Source of the DNA: Myoxocephalus aenaeus
Lineage: Eukaryota; Chordata; Actinopteri; Perciformes; Cottidae
Assembly (NCBI GenBank): GCA_038501785.1
Contig: JBAMJR010000025.1
Span: 6,320,001-6,384,000, forward strand
DNA: 64,000 nucleotides
Direction: 5' to 3'
Both the position numbers and the translations under genes were made by a program. The notes under the pieces are model-generated. The model had not been told where the DNA came from. It saw only the letters and a list, made by a program, of their open reading frames with translations, and did not search any database. Position 1 is the stretch's first letter; each line of letters starts with the position of its first letter. Positions 43,246-52,867 of the stretch are shown here, piece after piece.

Positions 43246-45730
43246 GGGGAAGTATTTCGTGCAACAGTCCTGTCTGTCACTGAGGTGGTGAAGGGCCGTT
43301 TGCTGGTGGTGAGAGCAGAGATAGAAGGCTCGGTTTACTGCTTTGTCAATATTTATGCACCAAATCAGGGGCCGGAAAGAGCCCGCTTATTCACTATGCT
43401 GCTAAACGAACTGCAGAGCTGCCATCAGGAGCAACTGATCATCGGAGGGGACTTCAACTGCACACTCCATAGACAGGCATAATGAGGAACCACAGTCAGC
43501 GCAGAGTCTCCACAACGTCATCACACAACTAGATCTGTTGGGTACCTGAGTAAAAAAAAAAAACAGAGTAAAACACCCACAAACCAGGCAGTACACTTGG
43601 GTTAGGGTCAGCAACAACAGGATAAGTGCAGCCAGGCTGGACATAATTTACATCTCTCTCAGTTCCAGAATAAAAAATAGCACTATCAGTCCAGTTGGCT
43701 TCAGTGACCACCACATCATCACTGTGGAGCTGATGGTTTCACCGGGTGAAGGGGTCAGTTCATACTGGTGTTTCAATAACCAGCTCCTGCAGGACAGCAT
43801 TTTCTGCGAGAGCTTTGCTTTTTTTCTGGCAAGTTTGGAAAAGCAGAAAAGATGAGGATGTGGTGGGAGATGGGAAAGGCACAAATTCATGTTTTTTGGA
43901 TGGAGCTGAGCTCCTTCCTGCACGAGAGGATGAAGGGGGCTCTGTTCAGGTCTCGCTTCATCCAGCTCAAGGACATGGACGTCCCGACCGCTTTCTTTTT
44001 CGACCTGGAGAGGTCGGTGGCACAGAGGAAGCGGATGACCTGCCTGCAGCTCCCAGGAGGCAGGCTGACCACCAGTCCGGGCGAGATGAGGAGCCATGCC
44101 ATGGAGTTCTACGCTGACCTCTTCGCGGGGAAGGAGTGCAGCGTGGAGTGTCGACGGGAGCTCCTGGAGGGGCTACCTCAGCTCAGCCTGGAGGAGAAAG
44201 CGGCCCTGTATGGTAAGCTGATGTTGGAGGAGCTGACAGTGGCAGTGGGTCAGATGGCATCAGGACGGGCGCCGGGGATCGATGGGCTCTATGCAGATTT
44301 CTTCAAGCACTTCTGGAGCATCCTCGGACCAGATTTGCTTTTTGTCTTTCTGGAATGTTTTGGGACCGGATCTCTTCTTGGCTTCTCTCAACGAGCGGTA
44401 CTTTCACTGCTACCAAAGATAGTAGCCCTCCTCTGCACTGATTATAAGGTGTTCTCCAGATTGGGAATTGGCTGACGGAGGAGGGATAAGACAGGGATGC
44501 CCTATTTCTGGTCAGCTGTATAGTCTGGCTATTGAGCCCTTGCTGTGCCGGTTGAGAGGTCGACTCAGCGGGCTCTCACTGCGAGTGGCCTCCTGCTTTG
44601 TCTGCTTATGCAGACGATATATGTGTTTTTGTCTCCAGTCAGGGGGATGTTCAGGGTCTGCAGGAAACCTTAGCACTATATGAAAAGGTCTCATCAGCAC
44701 GGGTGAACTGGGCTAAGAGTAAAGCCTTGTTGGTGGGACAGTGGAGGGATCGGGCAGCACCCAGTCTGCCGGGTGGACTTGAGTCGGGGAAAGAGGGGCT
44801 GAAAGTGTTGGGAGTTTGTTTGGGCACCGAGGGGTTCCAAGCAAATAACTGGGAGGGAATGCAAGAGGTGTGTCCTCGGCTATCTAAATGGAAATGGTTG
44901 CTACCCCAGTTGTCGTATAGGGGAAGAGTTCTGGTTGCCAACTTAGTTGCCTCGACGCTTTGGGACAGACTCACTGCTCTGACCTGAACCTTTGTTCTTC
45001 AACAACTTTTTTCAGACTCAAACTCTACAATCTGCCAGCTTGCGAGCGAGTCTGAGATGAAGATGACGCCAACATCGGTGGACACACAGAGCTAGAAGCG
45101 GCATCACCTCTGTCAGGCTGATCAACAGAGTGGTGGAGGAAGTCTGTGCCGCCCTGTCGATCCACCAGAGAGAGTTCGTCATGGACCAGGCTCTGTGTGA
45201 CCAGTGGTGCGAGGGCTTTGAGTACTGTCTCCCCTCTCTGGCCATCGCTCCCTCGGTGGGGAAGTGGCGGGAAGGAAAAGTCAGCTGCTCACTTGACAAC
45301 AAGTTTCAGGATGCGGGGAAAAAAGCCATTTACCACACGTGTGTCAAAGTGGTGAATTTTCGTTTTTTGGTAGGGATTAAGGAGTCGAGGTGGGCTGAGT
45401 TCTTTGGCCCAGGGGTTTCCCCTGAAAGGCAGCTGGTGGTCTCTGTACAAGTTGACCATTGAGAAGTGGACAGCAGACCTTCAGTGGAGGATTGTTCGCG
45501 GGGAAATAGCTACGAACAGGTACAGAGCACACCTTGATCCGGAGCTGGGGGAGGGGTGTTTGTTCTGCACTCAGAGTGAAGATATAGTTCACCTGTTTGT
45601 TCAGTGTCCCCGTCTGGCAGACCTGTTTGCTCTTTTAAAAAGGTGGTTTCAGGGTCTCGGGGAAGTGTTTTCGTGTGTTTTGTTCATTTTGGGCCCAAAA
45701 TACTCAGCTAAAAAGAAAACAACACCCACT

Positions 45731-46252
45731 TTGATGAAATGAAGCTATAGCGTAAGTTCAGACAGGAAGACAAACCCCTCACACCAGGCGGGCCCTCACT
45801 CATACCGTCCCTCACCAGCAGCATGCACGTCATACCGGATGTCCCTGTCAGGAGCGTCAGAAGTGTCAGACTCTACCAGCTGTTCAGCAGCCGGGTGCGC
45901 CCAGCCATTAGCGCAGAGTCACGCCCTCCTCGCTATCCTATCAGCTCACTGCTATCTCCTTTAAATGTTCTCCTTCTCCGCCTCTAGCGTCCTGCTGCCG
46001 TCTCATGCGACCCGCCGCCTCCCCAGCACCATCCACCTTCTCAGATTCAGCACCCCATCGGCATCTCCAGCAACTCTAGCAGAACCTCAGCCACCACCAC
46101 CAGTGTCTGGACTCGCCGGGGGGATCTACAGATTGCTGCCGCTCAGGGCAAACACAGTGCGATCTCAATCTCCTCGCGGAGTTCATGCGCCAAATAAATT
46201 CTGTGTAACCATGGACTCATTATCTGGCATAATAAACATTAACTACTAATCA
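45731..46252 (+). mobile_element. Probable solo LTR (522 bp) in Tx1 LINE
   Basis: The LINE C-terminal domain breaks after KYSAKKK and resumes with GTAKSAIW. The inserted DNA is flanked by CCCACT on both sides (45725-45730, 46253-46258) and ends TTGATGAAAT ... ACTAATCA, near TG/CA-type LTR ends. Inside: a CCTTTAAATG box that could act as TATA (45957-45966), a GC-rich transcribed part, and AATAAA-type signals at 46193 and 46229. No coding sequence. The family is unknown; the class is inferred from structure only. Confidence 0.55.
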
Positions 46253-46459
46253 CCCACTGTCTCTCCTGATTGAACTATCTGTCGGGCACTGCGAAGTCGG
46301 CCATTTGGCTGACGTACAGGAACCGGACTCAGGGTGCCGAAAGTGTGGAGCTGGTCCCGGTCCTGAAAGGTCTGCTGAAAACACGTATTATTGGATGATT
46401 ATTTCAGCTGTCTTGGGGCTGTTGGGCGGGGGAGGGGGGGTCTCTGCTCCGCGGGGGAG

Positions 46460-46934
46460 GAGTGGGAGCTGATTGTCAATTTATGAGGATACTTTTATTC
46501 TTGTAGTGTTTGGAAGAGTTTTATTTGTTTTATTTAACTTCAGGGCTGAACTGATAAGATGACAGTGTTTGGTTGTGTCTCCCTGTAAAGGAGCAATAAA
46601 CGGACTTTGAAAAACCAAAAAACCTCTCTCCTGCTGCTCATCTCCTCTCTGCACCTCTCTCTCTTGCTCTGCTCCTCTCTCCTGCTGCTCCTGGTCTTTC
46701 AGTTGCAGAACACTTAAATGAATTGAAAAAGGAAACACAAAAGCACAATGAATCATGTGGTGAAAGCACTGATGTAATGAGGACAAATCTGACAACATAT
46801 TTAAACTGAGCCTATGGAATGAACTGGAACTAGGTAGGCCATTCAGTTTGAGACTAAAATAATAAATATGATTGGATTACCAGGTGAACATATCAAAAAG
46901 AAACAAATGTGTCAGCCTTGTTAAGCTTCTAGAT
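46460..46934. other. Tx1 3' UTR then CT-rich and AT-rich spacer
   Basis: The 3' UTR ends near 46610; 46621-46690 is CT-rich with the 21-bp phrase GCTCTGCTCCTCTCTCCTGC(T) also present at 41615-41635. The remainder is plain AT-rich DNA. Confidence 0.45.
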
Positions 46935-47269
46935 CAGGGGTCACTAACAGGCGGACCGCGGTCCGGATCCGTACCCAGACGCCGTTGTATCTGGACCCTG
47001 GACCTATGACCGATCGGTAATTGAGAATTAATAAATGTTGACAGAGCGCTTCAATATTAACCGGCACAGCTTTTCCAGCCTTTACGGCACTCGTTCAGCG
47101 GTCCAGGAAACACACCGACCAATTACATGCATGTAAATCACATCACGTGATGCTACTCGGCCAATCAGATATGTGTATTCGGATAAGCGTCGCGGCTTGA
47201 GGGAAGACGGGAGAGACTGGACGAAAGACCGAACAGTCGGAACAGTACTCGAGTGAGAAGTTATTTCAA

Positions 47270-47487
47270 ATGGAGTTCTCCAAAAAGAGAAATGTGGACT
47301 GCGAGACCAGAGTCCTTAGCCAGACTCTTCTATATTCATTCTTCTTAAAGGAAGTTCAAAACTAGTATGTCTCATATGTTCAGACGATTATTATTAAAAG
47401 CGCAATGTGAAGCTTTGCTACGAGACAAAGCATAACTCATTTGAGCAAACTTATCGACTCACATATGAAATGAAGGAACAGAAAAAT
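47270..47487 (+). pseudogene. hAT transposase N-terminal remnant (BED-type)
   Basis: MEFSKKRNVDCETRVLSQTL starts at a real ATG. After a frameshift another frame gives LVCLICSDDYYYKKRNVKLC and YETKHNSFEQTYRLTYEMKE, with the CxxC and H of a BED zinc finger as in ZBED/hAT transposases. After the LINE the frame continues QKN-KRSKSQYDQNP (50703-50740). Several frame changes make it inactive. Confidence 0.65.
47475..47487. repeat. 13-bp TSD of RTE LINE, left
   Basis: GGAACAGAAAAAT, identical to 50690-50702. Confidence 0.9.
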
Positions 47488-50400
47488 TAATTACGGCCCA
47501 CGGATTGTAGCAACCTCGCCCGGACAAGGGAAACCGGGGCACCCTCCCGGAGCCAGACCCAGGAGGGGAGCTTGTCAGCGAGCGTCTGGTGGCCGGGCTT
47601 TCGCCCATGGGGCCCGGTCGGGCTCAGCCCGAAAAAAGATCATGGACCAGCAACCCTGTGGACTCACCACCCGCAGGGGGAAGCATCGGGGTCGGGTGCT
47701 ATGTAGACCGGGCAGCGGGCCAGGCAGGAGACCTGGGCGAGCCGATCGCCGGCAGCATAGACTAGCTCTAGGGACGTGGAACGTCACCTCGCTAGCGGGG
47801 AAAGAGCCGGAGCTGGTGCAGGAGGTGGAGCGGTACCAGCTAGATATAGTTGGGCTCACCTCCACGCACAGCACGGGCTCTGGAACCAAGCTCCTGGAGA
47901 AGGGTTGGACTTTGTCCTTTTCTGGAGTTGCCCAGGGTGAGAGGCGCCGGGCGGGAGTGGGGATACTCACGAGCCCCCGGCTGAGCGCCGCTATGTTGGA
48001 GTTTTCCCCGGAGAACGAGAGGGTCGCCTCCCTGCGCCTACGGGTTGTGGGGAGTAAGGCTCTGACTGTTGTTTGTGCTTATGCGCCGAACAGCATTTCA
48101 GAGTATCCGGCCTTCTTGGAGTCGGTGGGAGGGGTCCTGGAAAGGGCCCCGCCTGCCGACTCCATAGTTCTCCTGGGAGACTTCAACGCTCACGTGGGCA
48201 ATGACAGAGAAACCTGGCGGGGCGTGATTGGGAGGAACGGCTTGCCCGATCTGAACCCGAACGGTGCTTTGTTGTTGGACTTCTGTGCTAGCCACAGTTT
48301 GTCCATAACAAACACCATGTTCGAGCATAAGGTGGCTCATAAGTGTACCTGGTACCAGAACACCTTAGGCCGGAGATCAATGATCGACTTTGTAGTCGTA
48401 TCATCTGATCTGCGGCCGTATGTCTTGGACACTCGGGTGAAGAGAGGAGCAGAGCTGTCAACTGATCACCATCTGGTGGTGAGTTGGATCAGATGGCGGG
48501 GGAGTCGGCTAGAAAGACCTGGCAAGCCCAAACGTGTAGTGAGGGTGAACTGGGAACGTCTGGCAGAGGATCCTGTCCGGGAGGTCTTCAACTCCCACCT
48601 CCGGAAGAGCTTCTCACAGATCCCGAGGGAGGCTGGGGACATGGAATCCGAGTGGACCATGTTCAAAGCCTCTATTGTGGACGCGGCCATTAGGAGCTGT
48701 GGTCGGAAGGTCATCGGTGCCTGTCGTGGCGGCAACCCGAGAACCCGGTGGTGGACACCGGGGGTGAGGGAAGCCGTCAAACTGAAGAAGGAGACCTTTC
48801 GAGCCTGGCTGGCCCAGGGGTCTCCTGAAGCAGCTGACAGGTACCGGCAAGCCAGAAGGGCTGCAGCTGCGAAGGTCGCGGATGCTAAAACTCGGGCATG
48901 GGAGGAGTTCGGGGAGGCCATGGAGAAGGACTTTCGGTTGGCCTCAAGGAAGTTCTGGCAAACCATCCGACGGCTCAGGAAGGGAAAGCAGGGTCTACCC
49001 CAGGCTGTTCTCAGCGTGGGGGGGGAACTGCTGACCCAGACTGTGGACATCGTCGGGCGGTGGAAAGAGCACTTTGAGGAACTCCTAAACCCGGCCAACA
49101 TGTCCCCTGGACAAGGGGCAGCGCCTGAAGTCCTTGGGGTGGTTGCACCCATATCCCTGGCAGAGGTCACTAAGGTAGTCAAAAAGCTCCTTGGTGGCAA
49201 GGCGCCGGGGGTGGATGAGATTCGCCCTGAGATGCTGAAGGCGCTGGACATTGTTGGGCTGTCTTGGCTGACACGCCTTTGCATTGTCGCATGGGGGTCG
49301 GGAACAGTGCCCATGGACTGGCAGACCGGGGTGGTGGTTCCCATCTTCAAGAAGGGGGACCGGAGAGTGTGCTCGAACTATCGTGGTATCACACTGCTCA
49401 GCCTCCCGGGAAAAGCTTATGCCAGGGTGCTGGAAAGGAGGCTCCGACCGCTTGTCGAACCTCAGATTCAAGACGAACAGTGTGGATTCCGTCCCGGCCG
49501 TGGAACAGTGGACCAGCTCTTTACCCTCGCAAGACTACTGGAGGGGTCCTGGGAGTTTGCCCAACCAGTCTACATGTGCTTTGTGGACTTGGAAAAGGCT
49601 TTCGACCGGGTCCCTCGGGGGGTTTTGTGGGGGGTGCTGCGGGAGTATGGGGTGCCGGACCCGTTGGCACGGGCCATCCGGTCTCTGTACGCCTGCAGTA
49701 GGAGCTGTGTTCGTATCCTCGGTAGTAAGTCAGACACGTTCCCGGTGGGTGTTGGTCTCCGCCAGGGCTGCCCTTTATCACCGGTCCTGTTCATGACTTT
49801 CATGGACAGGATATCTAGGCGCAGCCAGGGGGCGGAGAAGATCCGGTTCGGGAATCTCGGGATCGCATCTCTGCTGTTCGCGGATGATGTGGTCCTGTTT
49901 GCTTCCTCGGACCGTGACCTCCAGCATTCACTGGGGCGTTTTGCAGCCGAGTGTGAAGCGGCAGGGATGAGAGTTAGCACCTCCAAATCTGAGGCCATGG
50001 TGCTCTGCCGGAAACCGGTGGACTGCTCCCTCCAGGTGGGGACAAACTGCCTACCCCAAGCGAAGGAGTTCAAGTATCTCGGGGTCTTGTTCACGAGTGA
50101 GGGTAAGGTGGAGCGTGAGATCGATAGGCGGATCGGTGCGGCTGCAGCAGTAAAACAGGCGCTGTACCGGTCCGTCTTGGTGAAGAGGGAGCTGAGCCGG
50201 AAGGCGAAGCTCTCCATTTACTGGTCGGTCTACGTTCCAACCCTCACCTATGGTCACGAACTCTGGGTTGTGACCGAAAGAACAAGGTCTCGGATACAAG
50301 CGGCCGAAATGAGCTTCCTCCATAGAGTGGCCGGGCTCAGCCTTAGAGATAGGGTAAGGAGCTCGGACATCAGGAGGGAGCTTGGAGTCGAGTCGCTGCT

Positions 50401-50689
50401 CCTTCGTGTCGAAAGGAGTCAGCTGAGGTGGTTCGGGCATCTAGTCAGGATGCCTCCTGGACGCCTCCCATTAGAGGTTTTCCAGGCACGTCCAACTGGT
50501 AGGAGGCCCCGGGGAAGACCGAGGACACGCTGGAGGGATTATATCTCCCGGCTGGCCTTGGAACGCCTCGGGGTCCCCCAGGATGAGCTGGAAAGTGTTG
50601 CGGGTGAGAGGGAAGCCTGGGTCGGCCTGCTGAACCTGCTGCCACCGCGACCCGACCCCGGATAAGCGGTCGAAAATGGATGGATGGAT
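47488..50689 (+). mobile_element. RTE-clade LINE (Expander-like), complete
   Basis: About 3.2 kb, the usual size for RTE LINEs. A GC-rich 5' leader (CAACCTCGCCCGGACAAGGG) precedes one long ORF; only 24 bp separate the stop from a TGGATGGATGGA tail, the typical RTE/Expander-like tetranucleotide tail in fish. A perfect 13-bp duplication flanks it, and it lies in a decayed hAT element. Base composition is much richer in G+C than its surroundings. Intact ORF, complete ends and perfect duplication indicate a young insertion. Confidence 0.93.
47642..50665 (+). CDS. RTE LINE endonuclease-reverse transcriptase, intact
   Basis: A single 1007-codon ORF from ATG (ATCATGG context) to TAA. Residues ~44-285 form an AP-like endonuclease: GTWNVTSL (Asn), VGLTSTHS where related proteins have Glu, LLGDFNAHVG (~178), SMIDFVVVS, and STDHHLVVSW (~273). 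A basic linker follows (RQARRAAAAKVADAK). RT spans ~500-780: GKAPGVDEIRPEML, SNYRGITLLSLPGKAY, DEQCGFRPGRGTVDQLF, motif A CFVDLEKAFDRVP (~646), motif B GVGLRQGCPLSPVLF, motif C LLFADDVVLFA (~745), then KYLGVLFTSEGK. The C-terminus has LSYWSVYVPTLTYG-like (IYWSVYVPTLTYGHELW) and QLRWFGHLVRMPPGRLP blocks. All RT catalytic aspartates are present. The protein would nick DNA and copy its own RNA in the nucleus. Long antisense ORFs across it are shadows. Confidence 0.93.
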   Translation: MDQQPCGLTTRRGKHRGRVLCRPGSGPGRRPGRADRRQHRLALGTWNVTSLAGKEPELVQEVERYQLDIVGLTSTHSTGSGTKLLEKGWTLSFSGVAQGERRRAGVGILTSPRLSAAMLEFSPENERVASLRLRVVGSKALTVVCAYAPNSISEYPAFLESVGGVLERAPPADSIVLLGDFNAHVGNDRETWRGVIGRNGLPDLNPNGALLLDFCASHSLSITNTMFEHKVAHKCTWYQNTLGRRSMIDFVVVSSDLRPYVLDTRVKRGAELSTDHHLVVSWIRWRGSRLERPGKPKRVVRVNWERLAEDPVREVFNSHLRKSFSQIPREAGDMESEWTMFKASIVDAAIRSCGRKVIGACRGGNPRTRWWTPGVREAVKLKKETFRAWLAQGSPEAADRYRQARRAAAAKVADAKTRAWEEFGEAMEKDFRLASRKFWQTIRRLRKGKQGLPQAVLSVGGELLTQTVDIVGRWKEHFEELLNPANMSPGQGAAPEVLGVVAPISLAEVTKVVKKLLGGKAPGVDEIRPEMLKALDIVGLSWLTRLCIVAWGSGTVPMDWQTGVVVPIFKKGDRRVCSNYRGITLLSLPGKAYARVLERRLRPLVEPQIQDEQCGFRPGRGTVDQLFTLARLLEGSWEFAQPVYMCFVDLEKAFDRVPRGVLWGVLREYGVPDPLARAIRSLYACSRSCVRILGSKSDTFPVGVGLRQGCPLSPVLFMTFMDRISRRSQGAEKIRFGNLGIASLLFADDVVLFASSDRDLQHSLGRFAAECEAAGMRVSTSKSEAMVLCRKPVDCSLQVGTNCLPQAKEFKYLGVLFTSEGKVEREIDRRIGAAAAVKQALYRSVLVKRELSRKAKLSIYWSVYVPTLTYGHELWVVTERTRSRIQAAEMSFLHRVAGLSLRDRVRSSDIRRELGVESLLLRVERSQLRWFGHLVRMPPGRLPLEVFQARPTGRRPRGRPRTRWRDYISRLALERLGVPQDELESVAGEREAWVGLLNLLPPRPDPG

Positions 50690-50702
50690 GGAACAGAAAA
50701 AT
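50690..50702. repeat. 13-bp TSD of RTE LINE, right
   Basis: GGAACAGAAAAAT, matching 47475-47487; overlaps the last G of the TGGATGGATGG tail by one base. Confidence 0.9.
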
Positions 50703-50810
50703 AAACGATCTAAGAGCCAATATGATCAGAATCCTAACACATTCATTCACTGTCCCACAATACTGTCAACAGAGAGAATCGAGCTGAAACTAGTCATTTA
50801 ATAACAGATA
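50703..50810 (+). mobile_element. Decayed hAT element, right part
   Basis: Continues the transposase of 47270-47487 (KRSKSQYDQNPNTFIHCPT). The 3' end of the element was not located. Confidence 0.5.
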
Positions 50811-51372
50811 TCCTAAAAAAGTATTTTTTTATTGACATCACTAGACACCTGAATTAACTGAATTTAAAGCTACAGGGCAAAGACAATTAAGTTATATTTA
50901 TTTTGGTAAAATTAGTACTTTATTTTAAGATAATCATTTTTAACATTTATAACTGTGTTTATGAATTGCATACTAATGAGTTAGTAATGAGTGTTCATGT
51001 TGGAATAATGCTTTATAAATGATGAATTCAGTGTTTATTCATGCTTTACTAATGATAAATAGTGTTTACTTATTATAAAGTGCTACCGAGTATTCATCCA
51101 GTTAAATTTAAAAACTGATAATAAATATTGTTGAGATATTATTGATTTGATTTGACAGTCAGTTGTTGAATTCATACAGACATTGAAAGAACTGCAGCTA
51201 CTTCGATACACGTGGGACTAAATCATAGAGACATCACTGTGATGTTCTGGACCTTTGCATGAGGACATATTCTCAAACTGGACCTTGTTCTAGATGTAAC
51301 TTTTTGAAGTCTGTTAACTTCCTCCTTTTTGCTTTATGCGATTCAACTCAAAGGTATGTTATCCTCTCTTAC
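50811..51372. other. AT-rich DNA, nothing recognised
   Basis: Rich in ATAAA/TTTAT words; no ORF or terminal repeats. Confidence 0.4.
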
Positions 51373-51376
51373 TTAA

Positions 51377-52863
51377 CACTCTGGGGTCTGTGGTCATTTT
51401 CTTGTTTTACATAATGTTTTCCCTTTTTAAAGTCACTTGCATATGATACATACTCATGTGTTGTATATCAAAAATTACAGAACAATCTCAGCTATCTATA
51501 TAATGAGGCATCATTGTCCCAAGGCACAAGTGTAAAGAGAAAATATGACTAAAGCTGAAAAATGTAATCTTGATTTTGGAAATTTTTCATATTTGTTGTG
51601 AAAACTCAGGTGGTATATCGGTTTTGGTGATGGAAATTTGTTTACCAAAGGTCTTAGGTTCACAAAAGCAGTGGAATATATGAATAAAATGGTAGACACA
51701 TGTAAATAAATGTCTAAAATCAAATGTATTATTATATGGTGGGGATGATGAGCTGCGGCTGGCTTTGTGGCCTGCTAGGTGATCTGTTGGCAGGCAGACG
51801 GACAGGGAGACTGCTGCAGCGATGCTGCATGTTGTCCTCTGGACCCTCACAGCTCTGAATCCACTCTGTAAAATACATTAATACTAGTCAGTATGAGTTC
51901 ACTGATAGAAAGTAATGATTAGACAACACTGACTGCTCTATAGCTATAACACTGACTATGCTCAGACACTGCATGAGCTAGCTACGTGCAAACATTGCTA
52001 AAGCTAACAGATCCAACTATGCTCAGGCCATGAGCTAAAAATGCACAATGTTAGTTACAGCCTTACAAACACGTAACTGAGATCCAACACTACTAATCGT
52101 ACTAAGTTCACTGTAATAAAGTTAACGGTGATAGGGACAAAAGTTGATTATCCACCGTTCATAGCTGTAATCAGCTATCTCCGTTAGCGTGCTACTGCTA
52201 GCTCTGTGTTAGCATCAGCTACCGTGACATAACAGTACTGTAGTAACGATTAACGGAGATCCAACACTACTAGTCGTACTATGTTCACTGTAAGAAAGTT
52301 AACGGTGATAGAGACAACAGTTGATTATGCACCGTTCAGTCATAGACACGGAAGAAAACATCCAACACGGCACTATGTAGTGACGTGCTAACGCTACTAA
52401 GCTATCGTCAACAAACAAACGTTATTTACGGTCTTACAAACACATAATGGAGGTCCAACACTACTGGTCGTACTATGTTCACTGTAAGAAAGTTAACGGT
52501 GATAGGGACAACAATTGATTACGCACCGTTCAGTCTCACAGAAACGCTGTAGCCAGCTATCTGGCCCGTTAGGTCCGGCTAGCGAATCTTATTAGCAAAT
52601 CCTTCAGGCACTGAAGCTGCGCCGTCTGTCCATCCTCTCCAAGATAGCTTTGCTCAGGACTCTTTGCTTGGCATCTTCTGACTCACACTGAAGCTTTGCA
52701 CGCGTCATACGATATGTCCATGTTTAGATGCTCAGACGCTGAAGTGGAAACCATATCCGCCAGATTTGAAACCATATCTCTGTGACGTATTATTGTGAAG
52801 ATAGGATTTTATTAAAAACTTAAACATCTGCCCCCGCTTCGAAGCGGGCCCCGCCCCAAAGGG
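51377..52863 (-). mobile_element. piggyBac-like non-autonomous element, copy C (complete)
   Basis: Flanked by TTAA on both sides (51373-51376, 52864-52867). The minus-strand 5' end CCCTTTGGGGCGGGGCCCG and inverted 3' end ACACTCTGGGGTCTGTGG share a short TIR (TTAACnCTnTGGGG with flank). A perfect 16-bp palindrome CCCGCTTCGAAGCGGG lies close to the 5' end. The 3' 350 bp (51377-51725) match copies A and D. The middle carries three copies of a ~90-bp segment. 1487 bp in all, with no transposase core. This is the best-bounded member of the family. Confidence 0.88.
52084..52535. repeat. Three spaced ~90-bp repeats in copy C
   Basis: ATCCAACACTACTAGTCGTA, TTCACTGTAAGAAAGTTAAC, GGTGATAGGGACAACA and TTGATTATGCACCGTTCA recur near 52084, 52260 and 52450, separated by about 175-190 bp, with spacer sequences that partly match (ACGGTCTTACAAACACATAA). 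This is an internal amplification within the transposon. Confidence 0.85.
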
Positions 52864-52867
52864 TTAA

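Larger units (their letters stand above)
42430..46400 (+). pseudogene. Tx1 LINE ORF2 (EN-RT), multiply broken
   Basis: EN: LGSLNMNGGRDRLKRVLNQK, LDILFLQETHTI (Asn and Glu residues), then after the insertion VTEVVKGRLLVVRAEIEG, FVNIYAPNQGPERARLF, IIGGDFNCT (Asp/Asn), FSDHHIITVEL (His; about 43705-43735). RT: ASGRAPGIDGLYADFFKHFW, RQGCPISGQLYSLAIEPLL (motif B), SAYADDICVFVSSQ (motif C), WAKSKALLVGQW. C-terminal: FGPGVSPERQ, WRIVRGEIATNRYRAHLDP, EGCLFCTQSEDIVHLFVQCP (a CxxC...H...C knuckle), then after the LTR KSAIWLTYRNRTQG. RT motif A falls in the gap near 44410-44460 and looks deleted (PKIVALLCTDYKVFSRLGIG). Confidence 0.85.
42421..46610 (+). mobile_element. Tx1-group (L1 superfamily) LINE, interrupted
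   Basis: ORF2 is readable in many frames from EN (42430) to the C-terminus (46290-46400), then a 3' UTR with AATAAACGG (46600) and an A-rich end. Two later insertions are visible: a piggyBac-like copy (42639-43245) and a probable solo LTR (45731-46252). Frameshifts and stops elsewhere (43480, 43560, 44475, 44990) show it was dead anyway. The GQLYSLAIEPLL and SAYADDICVFV motifs place it in the Tx1 group, some members of which insert at specific target sequences. Confidence 0.85.
46935..47487 (+). mobile_element. Decayed hAT element, left part
   Basis: Starts CAGGGGTCACTAACAGGCGG followed by ACCGCGGTCCGGATCCG, a hAT-type end. A transposase N-terminus begins at 47270. Cut at 47488 by an RTE LINE; it resumes at 50703. 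Confidence 0.7.

Noticed and set aside
48466..49350. 294-codon antisense ORF across the RTE LINE, and other long ORFs on both strands there
   Set aside because: They are frame shadows of the 1007-codon EN-RT; composition follows the sense gene and no motif is present.
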